Shown here: in pieces, positions 1 to 7,764 of the stretch
How the letters are laid out: every line of letters begins with the position of its first letter
Numbering within the stretch: position 1 is the stretch's first letter
Source of the DNA: Bacteroidota bacterium
GTDB lineage: Bacteria > Bacteroidota > Bacteroidia > Cytophagales > Cyclobacteriaceae
Reading direction: 5' to 3'
Length of the DNA stretch: 64,000 bases
Assembly: GCA_016178785.1 (NCBI GenBank)
Contig: JACOSO010000032.1
Location: 62,001-126,000, forward strand
The notes under the pieces: generated by a model
Database searches by the model: none
Told to the model about the DNA's origin: nothing
The model's input: only the letters and a program-made list of their open reading frames with translations
Translations under genes and position numbers: made by a program

Positions 1-282
1 ATACTCAACCTCATGACTCCAATATTTTATTCCTGGGTTCATAGTATTTTATTTTAGTCTCTGGTTCGCCTGAATACACAGGAAAGTTGCGATGAGTTGT
101 ACTCTTAACCAATGACATTTGTCAGCCCAGATGAAAATAGTTGTCAAGGCAAATGAATCCTTTAACCTATATAATTTTTCGCCTACGCGATCCCTGCATT
201 CACCGACATCCAACTGGCAACAGCCTATTTAGCATAGCTCATTGCGATAATCTTGCGTTGATTTGAGCATAATTTCAAAAAC
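1..282. other. Upstream non-coding region, no gene seen
   Basis: No convincing reading frame lies here on either strand. The stretch is AT-rich and precedes the LiaF-like gene, so it probably holds that operon's promoter. A near match to the Bacteroidota -7 box (TAATCTTG, close to TAnnTTTG) lies about 30 bases before the ATG, but no clear -33 TTG is correctly spaced, so no promoter is called. Confidence 0.5.
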
Positions 283-993
283 ATGGAAACAAGAGATAAA
301 ATTTCGGAGCGGTTTAGTTCCTCACGATCAGGCAAATCATTTGCCGGATTGATATTAGTTGTCATTGGTGGAGTGTTGCTGAGCCGCGAGTTAGGCGTGG
401 ATATCCCTGCCTGGGTGCTTACTTGGGAGACATTATTGATTGCACTCGGTGTATTTTTTGGTGCCCGCAGAATGTTCCGCCCGGGTGGTTGGATGGTCAT
501 GATTTTTGTCGGGGCTGCTTTTCTTATCGATGACTATTATCATGAACTTAGCTTTCATCAGTACATCTGGCCGCTGGCAATTATCTTATTCGGTTTGTGG
601 ATGATCTTGAAACCGCGTAGAAATAGAGAATGGAAATTTGACGAGAGTCATACGGATGAGAATACAATTGATATCAATACGGTTTTTGGTGGAACGAAAA
701 AAAAAATAGTGTCGAAGGAATTTAAGGGCGGTGAGATCAACACCGTGTTTGGTGGCAACGATATTGACTTCTCACAGGCCGACTTTACTGGTACTGCCTC
801 TTTAGAAGTAAATGTGGTGTTTGGCGGAGTAAAACTGATTGTACCCGCGCACTGGAAAATTCAGTCAGATGTTTCGGCAGCGTTCGGATCTGTGGAAGAC
901 AAAAGGCGTGACGTTGGTCAAGTGGCGGAAAACAAAACACTGGTGTTGAAAGGTTCGGTTGCCTTTGGTTCGATTGAAATCAAAAGTTATTAA
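283..993 (+). CDS. LiaF-like membrane protein
   Basis: This 236-residue protein has about four hydrophobic helices in its first half (roughly residues 19-37, 47-61, 69-83 and 94-109). A soluble, beta-rich C-terminal half follows. That half carries repeated xxxFGG/FGS units (near residues 134, 154, 179, 200 and 228), the pattern of the LiaF C-terminal domain. In Bacillus, LiaF restrains a LiaRS two-component system that senses cell-envelope damage. Here the gene lies directly upstream of a DUF4288 gene and a LytS/LytR-type kinase and regulator on the same strand. A modulatory role for this pair is therefore a reasonable inference but is untested. The ATG at 283 fits the start of the first hydrophilic stretch. 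Confidence 0.8.
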   Translation: METRDKISERFSSSRSGKSFAGLILVVIGGVLLSRELGVDIPAWVLTWETLLIALGVFFGARRMFRPGGWMVMIFVGAAFLIDDYYHELSFHQYIWPLAIILFGLWMILKPRRNREWKFDESHTDENTIDINTVFGGTKKKIVSKEFKGGEINTVFGGNDIDFSQADFTGTASLEVNVVFGGVKLIVPAHWKIQSDVSAAFGSVEDKRRDVGQVAENKTLVLKGSVAFGSIEIKSY

Positions 994-1050
994 TTAAAAG
1001 TTGGCTTAATCAGTAAATTTTAAATCTGATAATCTTAAATCTTGGATGAT

Positions 1051-1389
1051 ATGTGGTATATCGCAAAAATAGTTTTTCAAATCAAAGGCGAAGGGATGCA
1101 GAAACAGCAGTTTGATGAGCACTTGCGCCTGATCGAAGCTGAAAATTTTGAAGATGCATTTTTTATTGCACGAATGCTTGGAATTAGTTTTGAAGAGACG
1201 TTGATCAATCAGGAACACGGTTTGGTGCGGTGGGAATTTGTGAACGTAGCCGAACTTCGTCCCTTAAAATTGAAGAGCGGCATTGAACTTCACTCCCAAG
1301 TGCGCGAATTGGACGAACCGAATCAATACGTTACTTATATTCACAACCAAGCCGCGTGCATGCAATTGGAAGCTCGGCCGGTATTTTAA
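1051..1389 (+). CDS. DUF4288 domain protein
   Basis: This 112-residue soluble protein begins MWYIAKIVFQI, the typical N-terminus of the DUF4288 family, whose function is unknown. The frame is open from a TTG at 1042, but the ATG at 1051 gives the family-like start and is preferred. No signal peptide or membrane helix is visible. Only nine bases separate its stop from the GTG start of the histidine kinase gene, so the two are almost certainly co-transcribed. The close link to a signalling pair suggests an accessory role, but nothing in the sequence shows what it does. Confidence 0.75.
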   Translation: MWYIAKIVFQIKGEGMQKQQFDEHLRLIEAENFEDAFFIARMLGISFEETLINQEHGLVRWEFVNVAELRPLKLKSGIELHSQVRELDEPNQYVTYIHNQAACMQLEARPVF

Positions 1390-1398
1390 ATGCAATAA

Positions 1399-2430
1399 GT
1401 GAATCTCTACAAACAAAAGTACGCTCTCGTCATTGTTACCACCTGTTGGTGGATTTTCTGGGCAGCGGTTCAGGTGTTGGTGATGGTGCAATACGGAATT
1501 CCACTTCGTGAATCGTTGATCGACAGCGTGGCTACAGGCGCAGTACTGGCGTTTGCCGGTTTTGATATCACAGTGATGGTTAAGTATTATCGACCTTCTG
1601 CAAAGAATGCATTTTATGTGGTGGTAGCAAGCGTTGTACTTGCCGCTTTGGGTTGTGCGTTGTTGAATTGGATTTTGAAACAGCTTTCATCTGATGCCGA
1701 CTATCTGACAACACTTAAATCAACAATGCTAATTCGATTTGTTTTCATTTGGTTGATGACATTGATTTTAGGAATTCAAGGAAAAGTGTGGTGGTTTATT
1801 AAAGAACAAAGCCAGGGTGAACAGCGCGTGAAAGAAACTAAACGCCTGATGCGCGAAGCTGAGCTTTCAAATTTGCGGCAGCAATTACAACCACACTTTC
1901 TGTTTAATAGTTTGAACTCGATAAGCGCTCTTACCATTGCACAACCCGAGCAGGCACGAAAAATGATCGAGCAGCTTTCTGATTTTTTGAGGGGCACTGT
2001 GAGGAAAGACGGAAATCAGTTGGTTTCATTGAGAGAAGAGCTTCATCACCTGCAACTTTATTTAGATATTGAAAAAGTGCGCTTTGGTCATAGACTGATA
2101 ACAAAAATTTCTGCGGATGAATCTTTACTCGACATGAAATTGCCGTCCTTATTGTTACAACCTGTTTTAGAAAACGCAATCAAGTTCGGATTGTATGACA
2201 CTATAGGCGAAGTGGTAATCAGTTTGGATGCAAAAACCGACCAAAACGATTTGCTGATTGAAATAAAAAATCCATTTGATCCTGAAACTGCTGCACCCAA
2301 AAGTGGTACCGGATTTGGTTTGAGCTCTGTTCAGCGAAGACTCGCCCTTATTTTTTACCGGAACGATTTGCTTTCTACTATCCAAAAAGAAAATATTTTT
2401 ATAACCTTGATTAAGGTACCCCAAAGATGA
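1399..2430 (+). CDS. LytS/YehU-type sensor histidine kinase
   Basis: This 343-residue kinase has a membrane part of about four helices (residues 8-130) followed by a short coiled linker. The His_kinase domain has its H-box at LQPHFLFNSLNS with phospho-acceptor His166. An N-box (LLLQPVLENAIKFG, around residue 250) and a G-box (GTGFGLSSVQRR) form the ATP lid. There is no large extracytoplasmic sensor domain, so sensing is probably within the membrane or through a partner such as the upstream LiaF-like protein. The start is GTG; the nearby ATG at 1390 runs into a stop after two codons. The stop overlaps the regulator's start by four bases (ATGA), which implies translational coupling. Confidence 0.92.
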   Translation: MNLYKQKYALVIVTTCWWIFWAAVQVLVMVQYGIPLRESLIDSVATGAVLAFAGFDITVMVKYYRPSAKNAFYVVVASVVLAALGCALLNWILKQLSSDADYLTTLKSTMLIRFVFIWLMTLILGIQGKVWWFIKEQSQGEQRVKETKRLMREAELSNLRQQLQPHFLFNSLNSISALTIAQPEQARKMIEQLSDFLRGTVRKDGNQLVSLREELHHLQLYLDIEKVRFGHRLITKISADESLLDMKLPSLLLQPVLENAIKFGLYDTIGEVVISLDAKTDQNDLLIEIKNPFDPETAAPKSGTGFGLSSVQRRLALIFYRNDLLSTIQKENIFITLIKVPQR

Positions 2431-3152
2431 AAGTGATAATTATAGATGATGAGCCTTTGGCCAGAGGAATTGTAAAGGAATTTTTGAAAGACTTTTCGCA
2501 AGTAGATGTTATCGCGGAATGTGGTGATGGATTTGAAGGTGTGAAAGCAATTGCTGAAAATCATCCTGATTTAATCTTTCTGGATATTCAGATGCCGAAG
2601 ATTAACGGCTTTGAAATGTTAGAGCTTATTGACAACCCACCTCCCGTGATTTTTACCACAGCCTTTGACGAATACGCTATCAAAGCATTTGAAACACATG
2701 CCATCGATTATTTATTAAAGCCTTTTGGGAGAGAACGCTTCGACAAGGCAATGAACAAATGGCTTTCACAGAAAAAACCAAATGCTTCTGCCGCGCTTGC
2801 TGAAGAGATAAGCCCGCCCGAAAGCCAGAATAGAGTAGTGGTGAAGAAAGGGCAAAATATTGTCGTGCTTCCTGTACAGCGTATTCATTATTTCGAAGCG
2901 TTTGACGACTATGTCAAGATCCACACTACCGAGGGATTTTATTTAAAGAAGAAAACGATGTCCTATTTTGAAAAGACTTTAGATGCTTCACAGTTTGTTC
3001 GAGTTCATCGTTCTTATCTCATGAATCTGCAAGAACTTACCCGTATAGAGCCGATGGAAAAAGATAACCACGTTGTATTACTGAAAAGCGGCACAAGAAT
3101 TCCTCTTAGTCAAACAGGTTACGCGAAATTGAAAGGTGTGCTGGGAATTTGA
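2427..3152 (+). CDS. LytR/AlgR-type response regulator (LytTR)
   Basis: The protein has 241 residues. The receiver domain spans residues 1-120, with acidic residues D7/D8, phospho-acceptor D53 (in LIFLDIQMP) and conserved K98 (in YLLKPF). A LytTR DNA-binding domain follows at about residues 138-240, including the motif FVRVHRSYLMNL. It is the obvious partner of the upstream kinase, with which it shares an ATGA overlap. LytTR regulators bind direct repeats upstream of a few target operons; the targets here cannot be read from the window. An AT-rich palindromic stretch follows the stop. Confidence 0.95.
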   Translation: MKVIIIDDEPLARGIVKEFLKDFSQVDVIAECGDGFEGVKAIAENHPDLIFLDIQMPKINGFEMLELIDNPPPVIFTTAFDEYAIKAFETHAIDYLLKPFGRERFDKAMNKWLSQKKPNASAALAEEISPPESQNRVVVKKGQNIVVLPVQRIHYFEAFDDYVKIHTTEGFYLKKKTMSYFEKTLDASQFVRVHRSYLMNLQELTRIEPMEKDNHVVLLKSGTRIPLSQTGYAKLKGVLGI

Positions 3153-3202
3153 AAATAAATTTAGTTTCAATTTTCAAATTCGCTCATCTTCAAATCTTCA
3201 AC

Positions 3203-4099
3203 TTAGCCAGGGATTTGCTTCGCAAGCAGGCCAAGTCCTTCCCTAAATGAATGCGACTGATAACCTAATTCTCTTTTGGCCTTGTCAATAATGAATCCTG
3301 TTTTTGGTGGACGTTTGGCAGGTTGCGTAAACTTTGTTGAGTCAGTTTGCCTAATCAATGATTTGTTCAACTTAAAAAAATCTGCCGTAGCGATAGCAAT
3401 ATCATAAGGGGTCATCATTTCACTGCCCGAAACATTAAATATTCCTTTTGTTTTTTTTATGGCAGCCAGATAGCAACCTGCCGCTAAGTCTTCGGCAAGT
3501 GTGGGTGTGCGCCATTGATCGTTCACCACGTTAATGGTCTTTCCTTCTTCCAGACTTTTCTTTACCCACAACACAATGTTACTGCGGCTCATGTCTTTGG
3601 TCACGCCATATACAAGAACCGTCCTTAAAATTGTCCAGTCGATCGAGCTTTTTTGTATTACTAATTCACCGGCCAATTTACTTTTACCATAATAACTGAT
3701 AGGATTAGGTTTCTCGCTTTCATCGAGTGGACCATGAGTTCCATCAAAAATAAAATCAGTGGAGATGTGAACCAGATGGATATTATTTTTTTGGCAAGAC
3801 TGAACCAAGTATTCAACGGCAGTCACATTGGCTTGCCAGCATTTTTCTCTTTCCGTTTCGCACTGATCAACTTGAGTCATCGCTGCCGTGTTGATCACTA
3901 CATCGGGTTTTGTTTTATCGATGACCTCATCAACTTCATCTGCATTTGTAATATCAAGCGAATGAAACTCTCCACGAGGTAAATCCGGGATCAATTTCGA
4001 TTTTGCTGTGGCGATTAAATAGGAATCGCGTTGAGATGAGATCAATTCAACTAATTTTTGGCCAAGTAACCCGTTGCAGCCCGTGACGAGTATTTTCAT
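3203..4099 (-). CDS. RmlD-like sugar-nucleotide reductase (SDR)
   Basis: This 298-residue protein is an extended short-chain dehydrogenase related to dTDP-4-dehydrorhamnose reductase (RmlD). The N-terminal GCNGLLG nucleotide-binding motif starts at residue 7. STDFIFDG follows near residue 113, and the catalytic YxxxK is Y137/K141 (YYGKSK). It would reduce a 4-keto sugar nucleotide with NAD(P)H in surface-polysaccharide synthesis. No rmlA, rmlB or rmlC lies nearby, so the true substrate is uncertain and no symbol is assigned. Its start overlaps the cyclophilin stop by four bases. It is the last gene of a run holB/GlmU-like/cyclophilin/reductase. Confidence 0.8.
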   Translation of the reverse strand: MKILVTGCNGLLGQKLVELISSQRDSYLIATAKSKLIPDLPRGEFHSLDITNADEVDEVIDKTKPDVVINTAAMTQVDQCETEREKCWQANVTAVEYLVQSCQKNNIHLVHISTDFIFDGTHGPLDESEKPNPISYYGKSKLAGELVIQKSSIDWTILRTVLVYGVTKDMSRSNIVLWVKKSLEEGKTINVVNDQWRTPTLAEDLAAGCYLAAIKKTKGIFNVSGSEMMTPYDIAIATADFFKLNKSLIRQTDSTKFTQPAKRPPKTGFIIDKAKRELGYQSHSFREGLGLLAKQIPG

Positions 4100-4977
4100 T
4101 TCTTGTTTTCTGTTTCAGTATAAACATAACCGTATTCTTTGGTTATTTTTTTCTTCGACATTTCTGCCACTGTAACAAACATACGCACATCTTCAGCTGG
4201 TCTATCGGAAGCACCTTTTTTTATTGCTGCAATTTTATCAACAACATCCAAGCCTTTGATCACTTCGCCAAACACAGTATAGCTATCATCGAGAAAAGGT
4301 GTTCCTCCAATGTTAGCGTATGCTTTAATTTTTTCAGGAGGAACATCCTTCAAAATCTTCGTGCCCGTTTCTTTCTCCACTGCTTCAGCCAGACTGACGA
4401 TTTTATTGTTGAATGCTTCGGTTTGTCCTGAGGCGTAAAGTTTACCAAGGGTGTCGTAAATGGGTTTGTTCTCCGGTTTTGATAAATACTTGGGCATGGC
4501 TGAATTCAATTTAGCCTGATCGATTTTCATTGAGCTCAGCTCAGAAGACGGAATAATCTTTCCCTGCACAATGTAAAACTGACTACCGCTTGAGGCTTTG
4601 GCTGGATTTTGTGCATCACCCAATCGTGCTGCTGCGAGCGCTCCTCTCTTATGGAAAAACTTCGGATTGAATTCGGCATCAACGGTGTATCCCGGGCCGC
4701 CATTGCCCAAGCTCTCTCCAGCCTTTGCTCGTTTTGAATTTGGATCTCCACCCTGAATCATAAACCCTTCGATCACCCGATGAAAAAGCAAACTATCGAA
4801 ATAATGCTCTTTAGCGAGTTTGATGAAATTTTGTTTGTGCTTTGGTGTTTCATCATACAAGATGGCTACGATGTCGCCATAGTTTGTTTTAATGGTAACC
4901 ACAAAATCTTTTTTCTGAGCGCAAGAGGAATTGGTCAAAGCAAGTGACAGCAAACAGAGGGCAAAAATTCTTTTCAT
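4096..4977 (-). CDS. Cyclophilin-type peptidyl-prolyl isomerase, lipoprotein
   Basis: This 293-residue protein starts with a lipoprotein signal peptide (LALTNSSC, lipidated Cys at about residue 19). It is therefore probably anchored to a membrane and exposed to the periplasm. The cyclophilin fold is clear: FHRVIEGFMIQGGDP early, SGSQFYIVQG in the middle and YTVFGEVIKGLDVVDKI near the end. Between the last two, bacterial cyclophilins normally have only a few residues. Here there are about 80 mostly helical, charged residues, so a family-specific insertion is present. The role is folding of proline-containing envelope proteins. Its stop overlaps the start of the downstream reductase. Confidence 0.9.
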   Translation of the reverse strand: MKRIFALCLLSLALTNSSCAQKKDFVVTIKTNYGDIVAILYDETPKHKQNFIKLAKEHYFDSLLFHRVIEGFMIQGGDPNSKRAKAGESLGNGGPGYTVDAEFNPKFFHKRGALAAARLGDAQNPAKASSGSQFYIVQGKIIPSSELSSMKIDQAKLNSAMPKYLSKPENKPIYDTLGKLYASGQTEAFNNKIVSLAEAVEKETGTKILKDVPPEKIKAYANIGGTPFLDDSYTVFGEVIKGLDVVDKIAAIKKGASDRPAEDVRMFVTVAEMSKKKITKEYGYVYTETENKK

Positions 4978-5011
4978 TGATAAAAATTAAATGGCGCAAA
5001 AATAAAGATAA

Positions 5012-6136
5012 TTAGGGATTGATTGTCTTAGAAAGCTGCAATGACAGATCCATGAAAATCATTTTGGCGCTGCCGTTGCGTTCGAGGTGATAAGTAGCTT
5101 CGTTGATCAGTTTGTTAAAATTTTCGATTTTGGGAAGACTGACGATTTTACTGAAATCTTTTATGAATTTCTCTTCTGCTCCCTTTGCGCGGCTGATCGA
5201 ATTTGCATTTGAAACTTGAATTAGGGCTTCACGCATCATGCTCAAAGCGTAATGAAATAAATTGCGTTGAGCAAGTTTATCGAGCTCATGGAACTCATCC
5301 GCAAGGCCAAGCAGTTTGATGTAGTCCTTTTTGAAGCATGACCGCATCCAATCAATGAACCGCTGTTGATGATGATCTTCTTCTGCGCTGGTCAGTTGAA
5401 TGGCAAAATTCAAATCACCTTCAGCCATTTGCAATATTTCCTGACGCTGTTCATCAGCTAACGAAAAGTTTTTCTTAAGATATATCTCTACATCTTCATC
5501 ATCGAGCAAAGGCACGTGTACAATTTGCGTACGAGAAAGAATAGTTGGCAACAGTTGTTCAGCAGCATTCGTCACTAAAAGGAAAAAAGTTTGTGGCGGT
5601 GGCTCTTCCAAAATTTTTAAAATACCGTTGGCAGCTGATGGATGCATAAGTTCTGGCAACCAGATGATCATCACTTTGTTTGAACTCTCAAAAGGTTTTA
5701 AAGAAAGCGCCTGTACGATCTTGCGGCTTTCTTCTCGTGCGATGAGCGCTTGCTTGTCTTCGCCATCATAAGCGGCCATCCATTGGGCCAGATTTCCAAA
5801 AGGCTGGTCAATCAAAAAACTACGCCACGTTTTTAAAATTTCAGCGCGAAAACGCTCTTCATCTTTGTCATTGCTAATATTTCCTAAAGGGAAAACAAAA
5901 TGTGTATCAGGATGAATATACTTCAAACTTTTGCTGCAGGAGGGACAAGTGCCACAAGCATCGTTTTCATTTTTGTTGGTGCAATGAAGATATTGCGCGA
6001 AGGCCAGAGCTAATGGAAAACTAAGCGAACCCGACTTTCCTGCAAACAACAATGCATGTGCAATGTGGTTAGACTGCACTGAAGCGGTGAGTTTGTTTTT
6101 TACTTCTTCGAGGCCTGGGATGGAAGAAAAAGTCAT
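5012..6136 (-). CDS. holB: DNA polymerase III subunit delta'
   Basis: This 374-residue protein is an AAA+ clamp-loader subunit. It has a four-cysteine zinc module near residues 60-72 (CGTCPSC preceded by another Cys) and a DnaX-like Sensor/arginine region (ILSRTQIVHVP). The P-loop position reads AGKSGSLSFPLA, lacking the normal GKT/S. This matches delta' being a non-ATPase stator of the clamp loader. The motif ANGILKILEEPPPQTFFLL is characteristic of delta'. The first four bases overlap the stop of the GlmU-like gene upstream, so the two are translationally coupled. Confidence 0.92.
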   Translation of the reverse strand: MTFSSIPGLEEVKNKLTASVQSNHIAHALLFAGKSGSLSFPLALAFAQYLHCTNKNENDACGTCPSCSKSLKYIHPDTHFVFPLGNISNDKDEERFRAEILKTWRSFLIDQPFGNLAQWMAAYDGEDKQALIAREESRKIVQALSLKPFESSNKVMIIWLPELMHPSAANGILKILEEPPPQTFFLLVTNAAEQLLPTILSRTQIVHVPLLDDEDVEIYLKKNFSLADEQRQEILQMAEGDLNFAIQLTSAEEDHHQQRFIDWMRSCFKKDYIKLLGLADEFHELDKLAQRNLFHYALSMMREALIQVSNANSISRAKGAEEKFIKDFSKIVSLPKIENFNKLINEATYHLERNGSAKMIFMDLSLQLSKTINP

Positions 6137-7299
6137 TTTGTGGCTTGTTCAAAAATATTTTTCAAGATCTCCCGATCAACATCGGTTAGCGAAATATTTC
6201 TTCTCGCCATCACCCGGTGAGCGGTCTCCATTGCTTTTTCAAATTGATAGGCAACAAATCCTGCCGGACCGCCCCATTGAAAAGAAGGAATGAAATTGCG
6301 TGGATAGCCGGATCCAAAAATATTTGAGCTGACGCCTACCACAGTGCCTGTGTTGAACATGGTGTTGATGCCGCACTTGCTGTGATCACCCATGATCAAT
6401 CCGCAGAATGGCAAGCCGGTATCTACAAATGCATTTTTCGCATAGCTCCACAAGCGCACGTGATCGTAATTGTTCTTTAGGTTGGAAGTGTTTGTATCGG
6501 CACCGAGATTGCACCATTCACCCAGTACGGAGTTACCCAAAAATCCGTCATGCGCTTTGTTGGCGTAACCGAAGAGAATGGAGTTGCTGACCTCACCACC
6601 AATTTTGCAAAACGGCCCGACAGTGGTATCGGCTCGCATCTTGCCGCCCATATTCACAATTGATCCTTCGCCCAGGGAAAATGGCCCGCGGATGATAGCT
6701 CCTTCTTGTACTTGCGAATTTTTTCCAAGATAAATCGGGCCGCCCTCGGCATTGAGAACTGCCGTGTGAAGAACTGCGCCTTCTTCGATAAAAATCTCTG
6801 ATGGATTATAGGCGTGTGTGTGCGGATCTGTTATTGCTGCAGATTTTCTGTTTGCTGTGATCAGTTTAAAGTCGGCACGAATTTGATTTCCATTATTCTG
6901 AAAAATTTTCCAGAGCTTGTCGATGATGACCACCTCATCCAAATAGTCCATTGCTTTCCCAGCGATCACCTCAGGTAAATCATGATCATTCGTTCGCAGA
7001 GCAATGATCATCGAGTTTTTATGAATAGCATCACCCGGCTTTAATTTTTTGATCGTCTCTACAAGTTTCGCATCCGGACAAACTGCGCCATTGATCCAAA
7101 GATTATCCGATGAAACTTTCTTCGCGAATTTTTTAGACAAATATTCAGGAGATGAAAAAGATGGCTTCGTTTGAAGGTGCCTTTCCCATTTTTCAGCAAT
7201 CGTCAAAATCCCAATTCGTATTTCTGCCACGGGCCTGGTAAATGTGAGTGGTAAAAGATTGCCACGAATAGATGGGTCGTCAAAGAGGATCAGGTTCAT
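6133..7299 (-). CDS. GlmU-like sugar nucleotidyltransferase family protein
   Basis: This 388-residue protein belongs to the Bacteroidota family often called GlmU-like or putative sugar nucleotidyltransferase. The N-terminal half begins MNLILFDDPSIRGNLLPLTF. It resembles a degenerate nucleotidyltransferase domain and lacks the usual GxGTRM signature. The C-terminal half (about residues 170-340) has hexapeptide-type left-handed beta-helix repeats with blocks such as NLGADTNTSNLK, similar to the acetyltransferase half of GlmU. A role in UDP-GlcNAc or other nucleotide-sugar metabolism is plausible but unproven, since the N-terminal catalytic motif is missing. The gene lies downstream of L31, with a terminator between them. 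Confidence 0.8.
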   Translation of the reverse strand: MNLILFDDPSIRGNLLPLTFTRPVAEIRIGILTIAEKWERHLQTKPSFSSPEYLSKKFAKKVSSDNLWINGAVCPDAKLVETIKKLKPGDAIHKNSMIIALRTNDHDLPEVIAGKAMDYLDEVVIIDKLWKIFQNNGNQIRADFKLITANRKSAAITDPHTHAYNPSEIFIEEGAVLHTAVLNAEGGPIYLGKNSQVQEGAIIRGPFSLGEGSIVNMGGKMRADTTVGPFCKIGGEVSNSILFGYANKAHDGFLGNSVLGEWCNLGADTNTSNLKNNYDHVRLWSYAKNAFVDTGLPFCGLIMGDHSKCGINTMFNTGTVVGVSSNIFGSGYPRNFIPSFQWGGPAGFVAYQFEKAMETAHRVMARRNISLTDVDREILKNIFEQATK

Positions 7300-7336
7300 T
7301 GCCGCAAAATATTTTGAAAGTTAAGGCAAAAACAAA

Positions 7337-7358
7337 GAATCCCGCAGGTGCGGGATTC
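7337..7358 (-). terminator. Intrinsic terminator after rpmE2
   Basis: A perfect 9-bp stem (GAATCCCGC / GCGGGATTC) with a four-base loop lies between the L31 gene and the GlmU-like gene. Read on the minus strand it is followed by UUUGUUUUUG. It should end or attenuate transcription from rpmE2 before the GlmU-like gene. Confidence 0.85.
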
Positions 7359-7385
7359 TCTTTCTAAAAAACGCTAATAGCAATA

Positions 7386-7631
7386 TTATTTCTTGCCGTA
7401 TTTCTTTTGGAATTTTTCCACACGGCCGGCAGTATCAACAAACATTTTCTTGCCCGTGAAGTACGGGTGAGAAGCAGAACTTACTTCCACTTTGATCACT
7501 GGGTACTCTTTACCGTCTGTCCAGGTGGTTTTCTCCTTGGGCACATTTGTAGAACGGCTCAAAAACTTAAAATCGCTTGATGTATCCCAAAAAACGACTT
7601 CCTGGTAGTTGGGGTGGATGCTCTTCTTCAT
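7386..7631 (-). CDS. rpmE2: 50S ribosomal protein L31, type B
   Basis: This 81-residue basic protein matches type B L31: MKKSIHPNY at the start, SSASHPYFTGKKMFVDTAGR in the middle and a lysine-rich end. It lacks the CxxC zinc ligands of the type A form, so it does not depend on zinc. L31 sits at the bridge between the large and small ribosomal subunits. It is monocistronic here, with a well-formed promoter upstream and a terminator downstream. Confidence 0.97.
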   Translation of the reverse strand: MKKSIHPNYQEVVFWDTSSDFKFLSRSTNVPKEKTTWTDGKEYPVIKVEVSSASHPYFTGKKMFVDTAGRVEKFQKKYGKK

Positions 7632-7652
7632 AGTCTTTCTTTAAAAGGACTG

Positions 7653-7682
7653 CAAAAATAGGGAAACACCACTAATTTGCAA
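7653..7682 (-). promoter_or_regulatory. Bacteroidota-type promoter of rpmE2
   Basis: On the minus strand there is TTG, a 19-base spacer and TATTTTTG. This matches the Bacteroidota primary sigma consensus TTTG-N19-TAnnTTTG. It lies 20-50 bases upstream of the L31 ATG. Confidence 0.75.
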
Positions 7683-7764
7683 TAACCTGAAAAGTCTATT
7701 TTAGTAAAACCTTGGAGATTTGCCCTAGAATCAAATAAAAAGGCCAATTTTGAGGTTTCTGAGA

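Noticed and set aside
225-500. 91-residue open frame opposite the LiaF-like gene
   Set aside because: It is antisense to a gene with clear membrane helices and repeat units; no independent support.
6133-7299. Bifunctional GlmU enzyme
   Set aside because: The N-terminal nucleotidyltransferase signature is missing, so the gene is named only as GlmU-like.
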